This document shows positions 15,146 to 24,999 of a stretch of 64,000 bases of DNA, piece by piece. Location: NCBI RefSeq assembly GCF_001297705.1, contig NZ_LIRF01000003.1:124001-188000 (forward strand), given 5' to 3'. Origin of the DNA: Chryseobacterium sp. ERMR1:04. GTDB taxonomy: Bacteria; Bacteroidota; Bacteroidia; Flavobacteriales; Weeksellaceae. The position numbers were made by a program, and so were the translations under genes. Position 1 is the stretch's first letter. Each line of letters opens with the position of its first letter. A model generated the notes under the pieces. It was not told the DNA's origin, did not search any database, and saw only the letters and a list, made by a program, of their open reading frames with translations.

Positions 15146-15778
15146 TTAATTTTTTGATAAATATTCAGCAGTTGAATTTCTATCAGCTTTCATTGCATCT
15201 TTTCCTTCTTCCCAGTTTGCAGGACAAACTTCACCGTGCTTTTGAACGTGCGTGTAAGCGTCAATCAATCTTAAATATTCTTTTACGTTTCTTCCTAAAG
15301 GCATATCGTTTACAGACTCATGGAAAACTTTTCCAGTTTCGTCGATTAGGTAAGTCGCTCTGTACGTTACATTAGAACCTGTGTAAACTTCTTCTCCATC
15401 ATCGTTATATTCGAAATCCTGATCTACAATTCCTAAGATATTAGCCAATTGTCTGTGGGTATCAGCTAAAAGTGGATAAGTTACTCCTTCGATACCTCCG
15501 TTATCTTTTGAAACGTTCAACCAAGCGAAGTGTACTTCGTTTGTGTCACAAGAAGCACCAATTACTTTGGTGTTTCTCTTTTCGAATTCACCTAAAGCCT
15601 CCTGAAAAGCGTGAAGCTCAGTTGGACATACAAAAGTGAAATCTTTTGGATACCAGAACAAAATAACTTTTTGTTGGTTTTTAGTTGTTTCTTCAAAGAT
15701 GTTGATTTTAAGATCATCACCCATTTCAGACATTGCGTCTACCGTTACATTCGGGAATTTTTTTCCTACTAAAGACAT
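15146..15778 (-). CDS. Typical 2-Cys peroxiredoxin
   Basis: A 210-residue AhpC/Prx protein that reduces hydrogen peroxide and organic peroxides. The peroxidatic Cys is in PKDFTFVCPTELHAF (about residue 51), and the resolving Cys is in HGEVCPANWEEG (about 187). The catalytic Thr and Arg positions look normal. It is expressed from its own promoter, and the thioredoxin-like gene lies downstream as a likely reductant. Confidence 0.92.
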   Translation of the reverse strand: MSLVGKKFPNVTVDAMSEMGDDLKINIFEETTKNQQKVILFWYPKDFTFVCPTELHAFQEALGEFEKRNTKVIGASCDTNEVHFAWLNVSKDNGGIEGVTYPLLADTHRQLANILGIVDQDFEYNDDGEEVYTGSNVTYRATYLIDETGKVFHESVNDMPLGRNVKEYLRLIDAYTHVQKHGEVCPANWEEGKDAMKADRNSTAEYLSKN

Positions 15779-15812
15779 AATTTTCTCGTTTTTATATTTA
15801 AATTTTCTTAGG

Positions 15813-15844
15813 CAAAGATAAGATTATTTCATCTATCGAACAAG
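15813..15844 (-). promoter_or_regulatory. Promoter of the peroxiredoxin
   Basis: On the minus strand the -7 box TATCTTTG (15813-15820) fully matches TAnnTTTG. A CTTG lies 20 bases upstream (15841-15844), close to the ideal -33 TTTG spacing. It is about 35 bases before the ATG. Confidence 0.6.
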
Positions 15845-15893
15845 CTTGTTTTGATAAATAAAATCTATAATTGTTTTTGATTTGTTGAAAGAA

Positions 15894-15917
15894 AAAAGCT
15901 CTGGAAACAGAGCTTTT
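15894..15917 (-). terminator. Terminator of the M16 peptidase gene
   Basis: AAAAGCTCTG and CAGAGCTTTT pair around a 4-base loop, directly after the minus-strand M16 stop. Confidence 0.8.
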
Positions 15918-15925
15918 CATTTATT

Positions 15926-18865
15926 TTAGTAACCGAATATTTCGTTTAAATTAAGTTTTTTTACATCACCTAATTTTTTCATATCCGCCTCATTTACTTT
16001 ATCTTGAGAGGCAACTAAACAGTATGTAAAGCTTTTGCCTTTCATCTCCTTATCATGGAAGGTATTGATATCTGTAAACGTTAGTTTGGGAGCCTGTTCG
16101 TAAACATTCTTTCTGATATCGAAGTTGTTTCCAAGCTTTTGCGCTTTCAGATAAGAGAAGATAATCCCATCCTGCGTAATTCTTTCAGAGGCAATAGATT
16201 TTTTCAATCCATTCTTCGCTGTTTCAAATAACTGGTCAGATTTTGGAAGCGTTGTTAGAAGCTCGTTCATTGCTAAGGTAGAATCATTAAATTTATCTGC
16301 CTGAGTTCCTACATAAGCGGTCACGATATTTTTATCTTCTTTTTTACTAGGAAGCGAGAAGTAAGAATATGTAGAATACGCTAATGCTTTAGACTCTCTG
16401 ATGGTCTGGAAAACAATAGATCCCATTCCGCCACCAAAATAGTTGTTGAATAAACTTACTGTAGGCGTAATAGTAGGGTTGTACTGCTCTGCATTTCGTA
16501 CCCAGAAGATTTCAGCCTGTACCATATCATAATGAGCAAATAAGACCTTGTTTTGATCTGTTGAAACTTGCGCAAAAGTTTTAGACTTCGGTAATTCCTT
16601 TAATGTTGCAGGAAGTTTATGAACCGGAGTTAAAGAAGCGACAACTTCATTTCCTGTTTTTGGTCCATAATACAATACCTTATGTTTGAAGTTGAACAAA
16701 TCATGAAGAACATTAATTAAGTCTTCTGCTTTTAAAGCATCCAATTCGGCATCACTTAAAACATTGTTGAATGGGTTTTGAGCACCATACTGAGCATAGC
16801 TTCTCAATCCAGCCATGATCGTTGCTTTATTTTGTTTTGCGTTAGCTCTGGATTTCTTTAGTCTTGCTTTGTAAGATTCCAGTGCTTTTGGATCTGCCTG
16901 AGCATTTTTAATTAGGTCTTCGAATAAAGAAACTGTTTTATCGAAATTTTCATTTAATCCTTCCAAAGTAACATAGGTTTCTTCATTCCCTGTGCTTACA
17001 TTGAAGCTTGACGCTAACTTGTAAAATTCTTTACTGATCGCCTCTGAAGATTTATCTTTTGTTCCTAAATATTCTAAATATTCTGCTGCTAAAGGAAGGA
17101 TTTTGTTGTTCCATTTCCCGGAGTCAAAATGATAGTACATTCTGAATAAAGCATTGTCTGTATTTTTTACAGAAAGAACATCAATGTTTCCTAATTTATT
17201 TTTAGCAATGTCTTTATCGTAGTTCAACCAAACCGGAGCAATAGCCGCTTCAGGCATTTCATCAACCTTTTTAAGGAAAGGAGATTGGTCTTCTCTGTTC
17301 ACAGAAATCGGAGTAATAGTAGGCTTGTCTACTTTTACAATGTTTTTGTCTTCGCCTTTTCTCTTGTAAACCGCAACGTAATTGTTGTCTTGAAGATATT
17401 TTGAAGCAAAATCCATAATGTCTTTCTTCGTAAGCTTGGAAATTTCATCAATATATTCTAACGCTACTTTGTGATCTACCTCAGATGTAAATTCGTCCAT
17501 TAAAATATCTGCTCTTGAAGAATATTTCTCATCTTTCTGGATCAGGTTTTTCTTTTCGTTAGATACAATAGATTGAATAAGATCATCGGAAAATTCCCCT
17601 TTTCTTAATTTATCAATTTCCTGAAGCAATAACGTTTTAACTTCATCCAGCGATTGACCTTCCGTAGGGTTTCCCTGTAGTAAAAGAACCGAATAATCTT
17701 TTAAAACATACGGGAAGGCGTAGGCGCCCAATAATTTTTGTTTTTTTACTAAATCTAAATCTATCAATCCTGCCTGACCATTGGTAAGCATGCTTCCTAC
17801 AAGATTCAATAATCTCGCATCTTTTGTGGTAGCGCCCGGGAATCTGAAACCGATTGTGATGTTTTCAGGAGTCGGACCGAAAACTTCTCTTGTAATAGGA
17901 GCGGTAATTGGTTTTTCCTGACCTATTTTATATTCAGGAACCGGCTTCGACTTCATGTAAGAAAAAGCTTTATCTATTTTTGCAATCATCTCATCCGGAT
18001 TGAAATCTCCAGACATGATAATTCCCATATTATTAGGAACATAATAATTGTTGAAATATTCTCTGATAGCTGTTAAAGAAGGGTTTTTCAAATGCTCAAC
18101 AGTTCCGATAGTTGTTTGTTTTCCATAATTGTTGTTAGGGAAAATAGCAGAAAACATAGATTCGTATACTTTTCTCGGATCGTTATCTAGCCCTCTGTTT
18201 TTTTCTTCGTAAACAGCTTCCAGTTCTGTATGGAAAAGTCTTAAAATAGGTTTTCTGAATCTTTCTGCCTGTACGGCTAAAAATTTATCCGTAACATTGG
18301 CAGGGATATCTTCTGTGTATACCGTTTGCTCAAAAGAAGTGAAGGCATTGGATCCGTCTGCACCCATTCCCGCCATCATTTTGTCGTATTCATTGGCGAT
18401 AGCAAATTTTGAAGCCTCTCCTGAAACTTTATCAATTTCTTTGTAGATTTCTTTTCTTTTTGCCTCGTCTGTCGTTTGATTGTATTTCTCATAAAGAGCA
18501 TCAATCTTGTCTAAAAGGGGTTTTTCTTTTGCCCAGTCTTTAGAACCGAATTGATCTGTTCCTTTGAAAAGCATGTGCTCCAAATAATGCGCAAGACCGG
18601 TGTGGTCAGAAGGATCAGTTTTGCTTCCCGCCTTTGTAGCGATATAGGTCTGGATTCTTGGGTCTTTGCTGGTTGGGCTTAAAATCACGGTTAACCCATT
18701 TTGCAGCTTGTAATATCTTGCTGAAGTAGGGTCGTTTGTTACGTATTTGTAAGAGTATCCGTTAGATTTTGCTTCTTTCCATTGAAAGTCCTGTCCGAAA
18801 GTGTAGCCTGTGAAACTTGCCGCTGCAATACTGGACGCGATGGTTATTTTTTTGAAAAAGTTCAT
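15926..18865 (-). CDS. Secreted M16 zinc metallopeptidase (pitrilysin-like)
   Basis: A 979-residue protein with a signal peptide (about residues 1-24, ending TFGQ). The inverted zinc motif is HYLEH (about residues 93-97) within GLAHYLEHMLFKGTDQFG, and the third ligand Glu lies in ELEAVYEEKNRG about 75 residues on. The second half repeats the M16 fold without the metal site, giving the two-domain clamshell. It should degrade small peptides in the periplasm. It has its own terminator and about 250 bases of leader with no other gene. Confidence 0.9.
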   Translation of the reverse strand: MNFFKKITIASSIAAASFTGYTFGQDFQWKEAKSNGYSYKYVTNDPTSARYYKLQNGLTVILSPTSKDPRIQTYIATKAGSKTDPSDHTGLAHYLEHMLFKGTDQFGSKDWAKEKPLLDKIDALYEKYNQTTDEAKRKEIYKEIDKVSGEASKFAIANEYDKMMAGMGADGSNAFTSFEQTVYTEDIPANVTDKFLAVQAERFRKPILRLFHTELEAVYEEKNRGLDNDPRKVYESMFSAIFPNNNYGKQTTIGTVEHLKNPSLTAIREYFNNYYVPNNMGIIMSGDFNPDEMIAKIDKAFSYMKSKPVPEYKIGQEKPITAPITREVFGPTPENITIGFRFPGATTKDARLLNLVGSMLTNGQAGLIDLDLVKKQKLLGAYAFPYVLKDYSVLLLQGNPTEGQSLDEVKTLLLQEIDKLRKGEFSDDLIQSIVSNEKKNLIQKDEKYSSRADILMDEFTSEVDHKVALEYIDEISKLTKKDIMDFASKYLQDNNYVAVYKRKGEDKNIVKVDKPTITPISVNREDQSPFLKKVDEMPEAAIAPVWLNYDKDIAKNKLGNIDVLSVKNTDNALFRMYYHFDSGKWNNKILPLAAEYLEYLGTKDKSSEAISKEFYKLASSFNVSTGNEETYVTLEGLNENFDKTVSLFEDLIKNAQADPKALESYKARLKKSRANAKQNKATIMAGLRSYAQYGAQNPFNNVLSDAELDALKAEDLINVLHDLFNFKHKVLYYGPKTGNEVVASLTPVHKLPATLKELPKSKTFAQVSTDQNKVLFAHYDMVQAEIFWVRNAEQYNPTITPTVSLFNNYFGGGMGSIVFQTIRESKALAYSTYSYFSLPSKKEDKNIVTAYVGTQADKFNDSTLAMNELLTTLPKSDQLFETAKNGLKKSIASERITQDGIIFSYLKAQKLGNNFDIRKNVYEQAPKLTFTDINTFHDKEMKGKSFTYCLVASQDKVNEADMKKLGDVKKLNLNEIFGY

Positions 18866-19116
18866 TCTTTTATGGGTGGTTATGTTTTAATTTTTTTTTG
18901 CTTCAACGAAAAAACCTTGACTACAAAAGATGCAAAAGTTATCTGTTGAAATTCAGTTATTGATAAGGGTACTATTTCGACTCTGCTCAATACAATAAGA
19001 TTTTTTTTAATTGGTATGCTCTTATTGGTAGCTTAATAATAAACTTAAAATAACTGATATGATAATTTCTGGCCTCTTTTGTGGTCAAAGTGAAAGTTTA
19101 AGTATTCGTAATTTGA
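18866..19116. other. Intergenic region with no gene seen
   Basis: About 250 AT-rich bases between two minus-strand genes. No reading frame, RNA gene or strong hairpin was seen. It must hold the M16 promoter and the end of the aminotransferase transcript, but no clear TAnnTTTG match was found. Confidence 0.4.
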
Positions 19117-20310
19117 TTAATTGAACTTGCTTAATAAATCTTTAATTCTTCTCATTGCCTCTTTTAACTCTTCTTCTGAAGCAGCATAAGAGAATCTGAT
19201 GCATTCAGGGCTTCCAAATGAAACACCACCTACGCATCCTACGTGAGCATTTTCTAAGATAAACATGGCAAAATCATCAGCATCTTTAATTTCTGTGCCA
19301 TCTAGTGTTTTACCGATGTAATGAGAGATATCCGGGAAGAAATAAAACGCTGCTTTAGGTAAAAGAACTTTAAAACCAGGAATTTCCTTCATGAGATCAT
19401 ACACCAAGTTTCTTCTTGTTTTAAAGGCATCAATCATGTATTTGTATTCAGAAGGATCAGTCTGTAAAGCTACGATAGAGGCTCTTTGAGCTACTGTGTT
19501 CGCACCGCTCGTCATTTGACCCTGAATTTTTTCACAAGCTTTTGCCAACCATTCCGGACATGCAGAATAACCGATTCTCCAACCTGTCATTGCGAAAGCT
19601 TTTGACATCCCGTTGATTACAGCTGTCTGCTCATATACTTCAGGAAACTGAGCTATAGAAGTTGTTTTTGTTTCGTAGTTGATGTATTCGTAGATCTCAT
19701 CAGAGATAATTGTGATGTGAGGATATTTAGCAATAACCTGAGCTAAAGATTTCAACTCGTCATATGTATAATATCCACCTGACGGATTACAAGGAGAACT
19801 AAATAATACCGCTTTTGTTTTATCAGTAATGGCTTCTTCTAATTGCTCTGCAGTAATTTTAAAATCATTTACATATGAAGTGGCAATTATAGCAGAGTTT
19901 CCTCCCATCATTTTTACCATTTCATCATAACTTACCCAATACGGCGCAGGAAGTATTACTTCATCACCATCGTTAATGATGGCTGCTAACACGTTAATGA
20001 TGGCCTGTTTAGCCCCATTAGAAACACAAATCTGTGTAGGCTTATAGCTTAAGTTGTTATCTCTTTTTAATTTGTGAGCAATAGCTTCACGAAGTTCTAA
20101 AAATCCCGGAACGGGAGAGTAGTGACTGTAATTTTCATTAATGGCATCAAAAGCCGCTTGTTTTATATTGTCTGGAACATCGAAATCGGGTTCTCCAAGC
20201 GTTAAACTTATTACATCTATTCCATTCGCTTTCATTTCTCTTGCCTTGTTAGACATTACAAAAGTTTGTGAAAAGCCTAGTCTTGTTACTCTATCTGAAA
20301 GTTTGCTCAT
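19117..20310 (-). CDS. PLP-dependent class I/II aminotransferase, aspartate aminotransferase-like
   Basis: The predicted protein is 397 residues from the ATG at 20310, chosen over one at 20334 because MSKLSDRVTRLGFSQTF is the standard start of the family. SLTLGEPDFDVP forms the substrate loop, SNGAKQAI binds the cofactor phosphate, SSPCNPSGG contains the Asn, and SDEIYE the Asp. The Schiff-base Lys is in NGMSKAFAMTGWRIGY. It probably transfers amino groups between aspartate and 2-oxoglutarate in the cytoplasm. It is divergent from rsmG. Confidence 0.9.
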   Translation of the reverse strand: MSKLSDRVTRLGFSQTFVMSNKAREMKANGIDVISLTLGEPDFDVPDNIKQAAFDAINENYSHYSPVPGFLELREAIAHKLKRDNNLSYKPTQICVSNGAKQAIINVLAAIINDGDEVILPAPYWVSYDEMVKMMGGNSAIIATSYVNDFKITAEQLEEAITDKTKAVLFSSPCNPSGGYYTYDELKSLAQVIAKYPHITIISDEIYEYINYETKTTSIAQFPEVYEQTAVINGMSKAFAMTGWRIGYSACPEWLAKACEKIQGQMTSGANTVAQRASIVALQTDPSEYKYMIDAFKTRRNLVYDLMKEIPGFKVLLPKAAFYFFPDISHYIGKTLDGTEIKDADDFAMFILENAHVGCVGGVSFGSPECIRFSYAASEEELKEAMRRIKDLLSKFN

Positions 20311-20552
20311 GTAGTATTTTTTGTATTCTAACAAATATATAATAAAAACGTTTTGTCGGGAAATAAAAGTATTTCTATTTTAATGATTTTTATCTAGTTT
20401 ATTTTTAATCACGAGATTTAGATTACTACTTATTTGTTAACTTTTTTGACGGTTTTTATAGCTAAAATTAATATTCAAGCTTAATTTTTTATAATTGATG
20501 TTTTTTTATTCGGCCTAGAACTACAGTTTTATGATTTTGGGGGATTTCAAAA

Positions 20553-20583
20553 TTTGAATAACGCCAATAAAAACTTATTTTTG
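20553..20583 (+). promoter_or_regulatory. Consensus promoter of rsmG
   Basis: TTTG (20553-20556) and TATTTTTG (20576-20583) are exactly 19 bases apart, a complete match to the Bacteroidota TTTG-N19-TAnnTTTG pattern. Transcription should begin just before 20595, so the in-frame TTG at 20554 cannot be the start and the ATG at 20602 is favoured. Confidence 0.75.
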
Positions 20584-20601
20584 CCAATTATAATAATTCA
20601 C

Positions 20602-21237
20602 ATGTCTATATCGTTACTATTAAAATACTTTCCTGATCTTACAGAAACACAGATTGAGCAGTTCACAAAATTGGAAGCACTTTACAATGAGTGGAATGAA
20701 AAAATCAACGTGATTTCCCGAAAAGATATGGAGTCTCTGTATGAAAAACATATTTTACACTCGTTGGGAATCGTAAAAGTGATGGAGTTTGCTCCCGGAA
20801 CTAAAGTCCTGGATATTGGAACCGGTGGTGGTTTTCCTGGAATTCCTTTGGCTATTTTATTTCCTGAAGTACAGTTTACATTGGTAGATTCTATCGGGAA
20901 GAAAATAAGTGTAGTAAATGCGGTTGCAGAAGGGGTTGGACTTACCAATGTTACGGCGATCCACGGAAGAGCCGAAAAAGTAAAAGAAAAATTCCATTTT
21001 GTGGTAAGCCGAGCGGTGACTCAGATGCCGGAATTCCTGAGATGGTTGAAAGGCAAATTTGAAAAAGAACAAATCAATACAAAACACAACGGGATTTTAT
21101 ATTTAAAAGGAGGAGACCTTGCAGAGGAGCTTGCCGGACTTAAATGTGAGATCTACAATCTTAAAAACTATTTTGATGAAGAATTTTTTGATACTAAAAG
21201 GGTAGTTTATCTATCAAAAGGTAATTTTAATTCTTAA
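20602..21237 (+). CDS. rsmG: 16S rRNA (guanine527-N7)-methyltransferase
   Basis: The predicted protein is 211 residues from the ATG at 20602. It has the RsmG order: an N-terminal helical part ending EKHILHSLGIVK, the SAM-binding VLDIGTGGGFPGIPLAILFPE (motif I, about residues 68-88), VDSIGKKI, then FHFVVSRAVTQMPEFLRW. It modifies 16S rRNA near the decoding site; its loss gives low-level streptomycin resistance in many bacteria. A consensus promoter lies just before it. Confidence 0.93.
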   Translation: MSISLLLKYFPDLTETQIEQFTKLEALYNEWNEKINVISRKDMESLYEKHILHSLGIVKVMEFAPGTKVLDIGTGGGFPGIPLAILFPEVQFTLVDSIGKKISVVNAVAEGVGLTNVTAIHGRAEKVKEKFHFVVSRAVTQMPEFLRWLKGKFEKEQINTKHNGILYLKGGDLAEELAGLKCEIYNLKNYFDEEFFDTKRVVYLSKGNFNS

Positions 21238-21301
21238 TTTATAGTAATTAATGAATAATTTTTGCTAATTATGTATTAATAATCAAAAATTGTAAAGTGT
21301 T

Positions 21302-21709
21302 ATGAAAAAACTTTTAAAAATTGGGTTTTCAGCAGTAGTTTTAGGATTATTCTTTACTTCCTGTAATGACGAAGATGATTATCAAACCATCGAATCCATA
21401 GCTAAAATAAAGATTGATAGTGTGAAAGTGGTGAAAGATACGATGGCTGTTTTCACGGTACAAAGTATTAAAACATATTCTGCATATTCTTCACAATGTG
21501 AGGGCTTTTACGGGTATGATTATATCTATAACAACAATTTAGCAAGAACAGTTACCGCCTATAAATTTATAACGGGCGGGCCTTGTATACAGGGAAATCA
21601 CGTGGTGGCAAGTCAAATAAATTTTAGTCCACAAAAGATTGGGACGTATAGTTTTAAATTTTGGAATGGGGGGAATAACTGGATCACCAAAACAATTGTA
21701 GTTCAATAA
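21302..21709 (+). CDS. Small lipoprotein of unknown function
   Basis: A 135-residue protein with a lipoprotein signal: MKKLLKIGFSAVVLGLFFTS then Cys21, followed by acidic residues (NDEDD), the usual outer-membrane retention signal in Bacteroidota. Two further Cys in the mature part (about residues 64 and 98) could pair. The C-terminal strands (KIGTYSFKFWNGGNNWITKTIVVQ) suggest a small beta fold. No family recognised. It lies two bases before the DUF922 gene. Confidence 0.7.
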   Translation: MKKLLKIGFSAVVLGLFFTSCNDEDDYQTIESIAKIKIDSVKVVKDTMAVFTVQSIKTYSAYSSQCEGFYGYDYIYNNNLARTVTAYKFITGGPCIQGNHVVASQINFSPQKIGTYSFKFWNGGNNWITKTIVVQ

Positions 21710-21711
21710 TA

Positions 21712-22248
21712 ATGAAATGGATTTTTGTAGTTTGTTTATTGATAACCAATATTTTATTAGGACAAAAGATTGTTTGGAAAGAAGACATAAAACTCAACTG
21801 GAATAATTTTAAAAGCAATATAAATAATCAACGCGGGACCAACGTTGTTGCTTATACAAACTGCGGTTGGATATATTCTGTGGTAAAATCCTCCAACCCA
21901 AAATCTCCTGTCACCATTAAAATTGAAACTATTTTCAACGAAGATAAATCCTGGAAAGATGCCAAAAAAATCAATGATTATATTTTAGGGCATGAGCAGA
22001 AACATTTTGATATTGCAGAAATATTTGCGCGCAAACTGAGAAAAGAAGTTCAGGAAAAAATAAAGACTTCAGGCGATTTTAATAAAAGTTTTCAAGGTAT
22101 TTATCATCGAATTTCCAATGATTACAAAAGCTTTCAGGTGGTATATGATAAAGATACCAAACATGGGATGGATGAAGCTAAACAAACTGAATATGACCGC
22201 ACAATCGCCGAAGAATTAGAAAATCTAAAAAGTTATAAAGCCTCTTGA
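21712..22248 (+). CDS. DUF922-like secreted protein with an HEXXH motif
   Basis: A 178-residue protein with a signal peptide (MKWIFVVCLLITNILLGQ). The mature region begins IVWKEDIKLNWNNFK, typical of DUF922, and contains GHEQKHFDIAEIFARKL: HEQKH fits the HEXXH zinc-peptidase pattern with an acidic residue next to it. It may be a periplasmic zinc peptidase, though activity of the family is not established as far as I know. Its stop TGA overlaps the TTG start of the next gene. Confidence 0.7.
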   Translation: MKWIFVVCLLITNILLGQKIVWKEDIKLNWNNFKSNINNQRGTNVVAYTNCGWIYSVVKSSNPKSPVTIKIETIFNEDKSWKDAKKINDYILGHEQKHFDIAEIFARKLRKEVQEKIKTSGDFNKSFQGIYHRISNDYKSFQVVYDKDTKHGMDEAKQTEYDRTIAEELENLKSYKAS

Positions 22249-24938
22249 AATTCCTCAATAAAATAATCAACGAATTATTAGCTCAAAATACAGATCTTTC
22301 TGCATTTAATATTGTTTTGCCCGGAAAACGTCCTATCGTTTTTATCAGACAGATTTTAGAAGAAAATAATTACTCCGGGTTTCTTCCCAACTTTTTTACA
22401 ATCGAAGAATTAATAGATCAGATAGCAGATAAACAGCCAATTCAGGGCATCTCAGTTTGGCTTTTTGCATTTGATGTATATAAAAGCCTCAATCTTATTC
22501 CCAACGATGATTTTGCCGATTTCTTGAAATGGTTTCCTACGTTGCAAAAGGATTGGGATGATATTTTAAAATTTTCTGAAAGTGATCAGGCAGTTTTACA
22601 ATATATGTTTGATGAAGAAAGAATCAAAGAATGGGCTCAGGATCTGGGAGAGGATGATGATGTTCCCAGAAAAAAATTCCTTAATTTTTGGAGAAATATG
22701 AATGTTTTTCTTCCTGTTTTAAAAGAAAAGCTACAGGAAAAAAATTGGGCAACATCCGGAATGATTCACGAAACAGCTAAATCGAAGATCATTGATTTTG
22801 CTAAAAACACGCCCGATAAATTTGTTTTTTGTGGATTTAACGCCTTTACTCCGGTTGAAGAAAAATTAGTAAGAAGTCTTTTGCAGTGGGATAAGGCGCA
22901 ATGCTTTTTTCAGGCAGATCATTATTATTTTGATGATGAAAGGCAGGAAGCCGGAAAGTTTCTGAGACATCATAAAACATGGAAAGAATTTAATGACAGC
23001 AGAGCTTTTCAATGGATTGAGGATGACTTTAACCAACCGAAAAATATAAAAGTTTACGAGGTTTCAGGGAATGTAACCCAGACAAAAATTCTTCCTGAAA
23101 TTTTTAAAGAAATAGAGAATAAAACCTATTCAAATACCGCAGTTGTTTTGTTGGATGAAAACTTGCTTCCTGCAAGTTTAGATGTGATGAACGCTGTTGA
23201 AAACCTGAATATTACCATGGGTTTTCCTTTGAAGAATTTGTCGTTTTCTAATGCGATAAAACAACTGTTTTATTTGCAGAAACAATTAGAAAAAAATAAA
23301 TCTTCTTATTACTACCGAGATGTTTTTCCTATTCTTGAAGAGCTTCCGAAATCTATTGAAGATGAGCAGATTATCATTCAGTTTAAATCTAAAATAGAGG
23401 AGAGGAATATCGTTTATATTTCAAGAAAGTTATTGCATGAGCTTTTAAGTGAGCTTTCTTATTTTAATTTGCTTGAAAAAGCAAATTCCACGAATGTCTA
23501 TCTCGATTTGCTTATCGACTTTTGTAAGAAGATCAAGTGGCTGGAAATAGATGATATTCAGTATGAAAACGTTTCTCATTTTGAAAATGCGTTTAGAATT
23601 ATAAAAAATCAGGTGACTCCGTATGATTTCCAAATTAAAATGGAAACATTGGAAATTTTGATCAATCAACACGTGAATACGGAGAGTATTGATTTTCAAG
23701 GGGAACCTTTGCGTGGGTTACAAATTATGGGACTCTTGGAAACCCGTCTTTTGAATTTTGAAAATGTGATCATGCTTTCTGTGAACGAAGGAAAATTACC
23801 TTTGGGGAATTCTCAGAATACCTACATTCCTTTTGATATCAGAAGGTTTTTCGATCTTCATACCTTCCTGGAAAATGACAGTATTTATGCCTATCACTTT
23901 TATCGATTGATACAGGATGCACAGAATGTTCATTTGTTATTTAATGCGTTAAGTTCAGGGGTGAATACAGGGGAAAAAAGTAGATTTATCACCCAGATTG
24001 AAATGGAAAGTTCTCATGATATTGAACACTTAATTATTGAGAATTCTTCCGAGCCTATTACCACTCAGCCTATCGAAATTCCAAAGACTGATATTGTCTT
24101 GGAACGTCTTGAGAAATGGAAAGAGAAAGTATCGGCATCGCACCTTACAAGTTACCTTTATAATCCTATTGATTTCTATTTGTCAAAGATTCTGAAGACC
24201 TCTGAAACAGACGAAATTGAAGAAGAATTATCTGTAAAAAATTATGGAAATTTAGTTCATTATTCACTTCAAGAGGTTTATGAAGTGTTAAAGGGTAAGG
24301 TGTTAAAAGAAAACGATTTACTAGAATCAATTAAAGCAATAGATAGGTATATTGATGTGGCGATAGAAAAGCTTAAACATCAGCCTGAGTTCTATGAAAA
24401 AGGGATGAACTTTATTCACAAGGCCATTGCTAAAAAGGTCATTGAAAGTGTCTTAAGAGTCGATCTTGAATTGGTGAAAAGTGGAAGTAAATTAGAGATT
24501 TTAGATATCGAAAAAAGGTTTGAAAATGTTGATTTTTATTTGGATGAAAATAACACCAACCGAATTTCTTTCTTAGGATTTATTGATAGGATTGACCGCC
24601 TTAACGGGACTTTAAGAATCATTGATTATAAGACCGCGAAAATTAAAAACCTAACGGTAAAAATCGATGAAAATAATGTAGACAACTATTTCCTTAACAG
24701 CGAAAGAAAACAAGCTTTACAGTTGTGTATTTATCAGTATGTGGTTCAGAATCTGCCTGAGTTTTGGGGGCTCCCTATAGAAACGGGAATCTGGAGTTTT
24801 GCTGAAGCTAGAAAAGGCGTCGTTTCTTTACAATTTGAGAAGGGAAGTATAGATGATGCGATGAAGTCTATCAGAAGTCTGATTCTGGAAATTTTAGATC
24901 CCAATCTTACTTTTATTGAGGATGTAAAGTCTTATTAA
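22245..24938 (+). CDS. PD-(D/E)XK nuclease family protein, AddB-like
   Basis: An 897-residue cytoplasmic protein. The start is TTG at 22245, overlapping the DUF922 stop by four bases. The N-terminal two thirds resemble an inactivated helicase (VIMLSVNEGKLPLGNSQNTYIP is a typical AddB segment). The C-terminal nuclease shows SASHLTSYLYNPIDFYLSKI, then NYGNLVHYSLQEVYE, then GFIDRIDRLNGTLRIIDYKT, where Asp and the DYKT Lys form the catalytic core. AddB works with the AddA helicase-nuclease in double-strand break repair, but no addA lies beside it here. The next gene is convergent. Confidence 0.85.
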   Translation: MKFLNKIINELLAQNTDLSAFNIVLPGKRPIVFIRQILEENNYSGFLPNFFTIEELIDQIADKQPIQGISVWLFAFDVYKSLNLIPNDDFADFLKWFPTLQKDWDDILKFSESDQAVLQYMFDEERIKEWAQDLGEDDDVPRKKFLNFWRNMNVFLPVLKEKLQEKNWATSGMIHETAKSKIIDFAKNTPDKFVFCGFNAFTPVEEKLVRSLLQWDKAQCFFQADHYYFDDERQEAGKFLRHHKTWKEFNDSRAFQWIEDDFNQPKNIKVYEVSGNVTQTKILPEIFKEIENKTYSNTAVVLLDENLLPASLDVMNAVENLNITMGFPLKNLSFSNAIKQLFYLQKQLEKNKSSYYYRDVFPILEELPKSIEDEQIIIQFKSKIEERNIVYISRKLLHELLSELSYFNLLEKANSTNVYLDLLIDFCKKIKWLEIDDIQYENVSHFENAFRIIKNQVTPYDFQIKMETLEILINQHVNTESIDFQGEPLRGLQIMGLLETRLLNFENVIMLSVNEGKLPLGNSQNTYIPFDIRRFFDLHTFLENDSIYAYHFYRLIQDAQNVHLLFNALSSGVNTGEKSRFITQIEMESSHDIEHLIIENSSEPITTQPIEIPKTDIVLERLEKWKEKVSASHLTSYLYNPIDFYLSKILKTSETDEIEEELSVKNYGNLVHYSLQEVYEVLKGKVLKENDLLESIKAIDRYIDVAIEKLKHQPEFYEKGMNFIHKAIAKKVIESVLRVDLELVKSGSKLEILDIEKRFENVDFYLDENNTNRISFLGFIDRIDRLNGTLRIIDYKTAKIKNLTVKIDENNVDNYFLNSERKQALQLCIYQYVVQNLPEFWGLPIETGIWSFAEARKGVVSLQFEKGSIDDAMKSIRSLILEILDPNLTFIEDVKSY

Positions 24939-24999
24939 ATAAAATGCACTCCATTGCTGAAGCGCATTAATTATAAAAAATTATTGAAAAGGTTAAATA

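Noticed and set aside
20554..20601. A TTG start giving rsmG 16 more residues
   Set aside because: The TTG lies in the -33 element of a consensus promoter and would precede the transcription start; the ATG at 20602 gives a normal RsmG start.
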